8,278 nt of DNA, taken from positions 1-8,278 of the forward strand of contig CAKSWL010000083.1 in NCBI GenBank assembly GCA_934511335.1. The letters run 5' to 3'. Position 1 is the first letter of the stretch, and each line of letters starts with the position of its first letter. Shown piece by piece: positions 7,676 to 8,278 of this stretch. The DNA comes from an uncultured Cloacibacillus sp. (lineage in GTDB: Bacteria; Synergistota; Synergistia; Synergistales; Synergistaceae). A program made the translations under genes and the position numbers. The notes beneath the pieces are model-generated. The model saw nothing but the letters and a program-made list of their open reading frames with translations, made no database searches and was not told the origin of the DNA.

Positions 7676-8278
7676 GTTCCAGCCATACTCGGTAAGTTTA
7701 TCCCAAGTGAGCGAATATTTCACCTTTTCGCCGCCGTTTTTTTCGCTGAATGCGGCCTCTAGAAATTTTTTTATGTATTTGCCGATCATATCGGTCTCAA
7801 TATTGACGGCGTCGCCGGCTTTCAGCTCTCTGAGCGTCGTCTCCGCGAGGGTGGTGGGGATCACGCCGACGGAAAAGAAATCCCTTTCGGCGTCGATCAC
7901 CGTGAGGCTCACCCCGTCCACCGTCACCGAGCCCTTGGCCACGATGCCCGCGAGTATCTCCTCCGGCGCGGTGAAGTAGATCTTTTTCGTCTTATCCAGC
8001 GATTCTATCCGCAAGACGTCCGCCATGCCGTCCACGTGACCCGCGACCAGATGTCCGTCGAGGCGCGAGTCAAGGCGCATGGCGCGCTCGAGGTTGACGG
8101 ACGAGCCGATTCTCAGGCGGCCCAGCTTCGTGCGTGCCTGCGTTTCGGGCATCATCTGCACCCTGAACGAGTTGGCGTCGAAAAAAGTCACGGTGTTGCA
8201 GGCCCCCGAGAGGGCCACGGAATCGCCGAGCCTCAGCTCGGAGGCGATCGCGGGCGCCTGGATCGTCAGCTCTACCAC
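7673..8278 (-). CDS. ribE: Riboflavin synthase alpha chain, 5' end cut by window
   Basis: Riboflavin synthase dismutates two lumazine molecules into riboflavin and the RibH/RibA-pathway pyrimidine. The window holds 201 codons; the frame is open at the edge, and the GTG at 8278 is not the true start because the usual MFTGIVEEIG-type opening (about 15-20 residues) is missing. Two lumazine-binding barrels are visible. The first contains [31 protein letters not shown] and [10 protein letters not shown]. The second contains [24 protein letters not shown] and [16 protein letters not shown]. The first-barrel segment reads GACNTV where GVCLTV is usual. The C-terminus carries a polar extension ([24 protein letters not shown] region) with the final helix. 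ribD and an FMN riboswitch, common upstream of such operons, would lie outside the window. Confidence 0.95.
   Translation of the reverse strand: MVELTIQAPAIASELRLGDSVALSGACNTVTFFDANSFRVQMMPETQARTKLGRLRIGSSVNLERAMRLDSRLDGHLVAGHVDGMADVLRIESLDKTKKIYFTAPEEILAGIVAKGSVTVDGVSLTVIDAERDFFSVGVIPTTLAETTLRELKAGDAVNIETDMIGKYIKKFLEAAFSEKNGGEKVKYSLTWDKLTEYGWN

Noticed and set aside
7642..7686. Alternative ribBA start at 7686 adding 15 residues
   Set aside because: The extra residues are not family-like, overlap ribE, and lack the strong ribosome site that precedes 7641.
6931..7695. Plus-strand frame of 254 codons opposite ribBA
   Set aside because: It is the complement of a clear enzyme gene, rich in Arg, His and Val as expected from antisense reading of GC-rich codons.

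Overview
This is an 8.3 kb stretch of bacterial chromosome with every supported gene on the minus strand, so transcription runs from high to low coordinates. The DNA is GC-rich by eye. Most starts carry strong purine-rich Shine-Dalgarno sites, and the genes are tightly packed, with only short AT-rich gaps. The content is housekeeping: riboflavin, seryl-tRNA, recombination repair, isoprenoid and surface-glycan genes. The mix of a YacL-type PIN-TRAM membrane protein next to ispD, a fused ribBA, and a membrane-fused WecG/TagA protein suggests an anaerobe of the Synergistota (Cloacibacillus/Synergistes-like) or a deep Firmicutes-like lineage. That assignment is an inference from gene style, not from a marker match.

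In transcription order, the first block (8278 down to 4557) is a riboflavin operon that ends in a tRNA synthetase gene: ribE (5' end cut by the window), ribBA, ribH and serS. Together the rib genes make the ribulose-5-P-derived and GTP-derived precursors, lumazine, and then riboflavin. No ribD is visible; it would be expected upstream, outside the window. serS overlaps ribH by one base (TAATG). A strong hairpin terminator (4489-4537) closes this block.

The second block (4431 down to 1) starts with a 583-residue two-domain protein. Its C-terminal part is a WecG/TagA/CpsF (GT26) glycosyltransferase. Its N-terminal ten-or-so membrane segments look like a WecA/TagO/MraY-type sugar-phosphate transferase that has lost nearly all of its catalytic residues. 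This is the most unusual item in the window. Then follow ybaB (nucleoid-associated protein), recR (recombination mediator), a YacL-like PIN-TRAM membrane protein, and ispD (MEP pathway; 3' end cut by the window). ybaB has its own plausible -10 box. recR starts at TTG, with its ribosome-binding site on the ybaB stop codon, and ispD begins one base after the yacL stop.

No tRNA, rRNA, CRISPR array, insertion sequence or recognisable riboswitch is visible. There is no gene-free stretch longer than about 125 bases. Noncoding features of note are the terminator, AT palindromes upstream of ybaB, a 14-bp palindrome on the ribE stop codon, and a very stable inverted repeat inside the yacL coding sequence.
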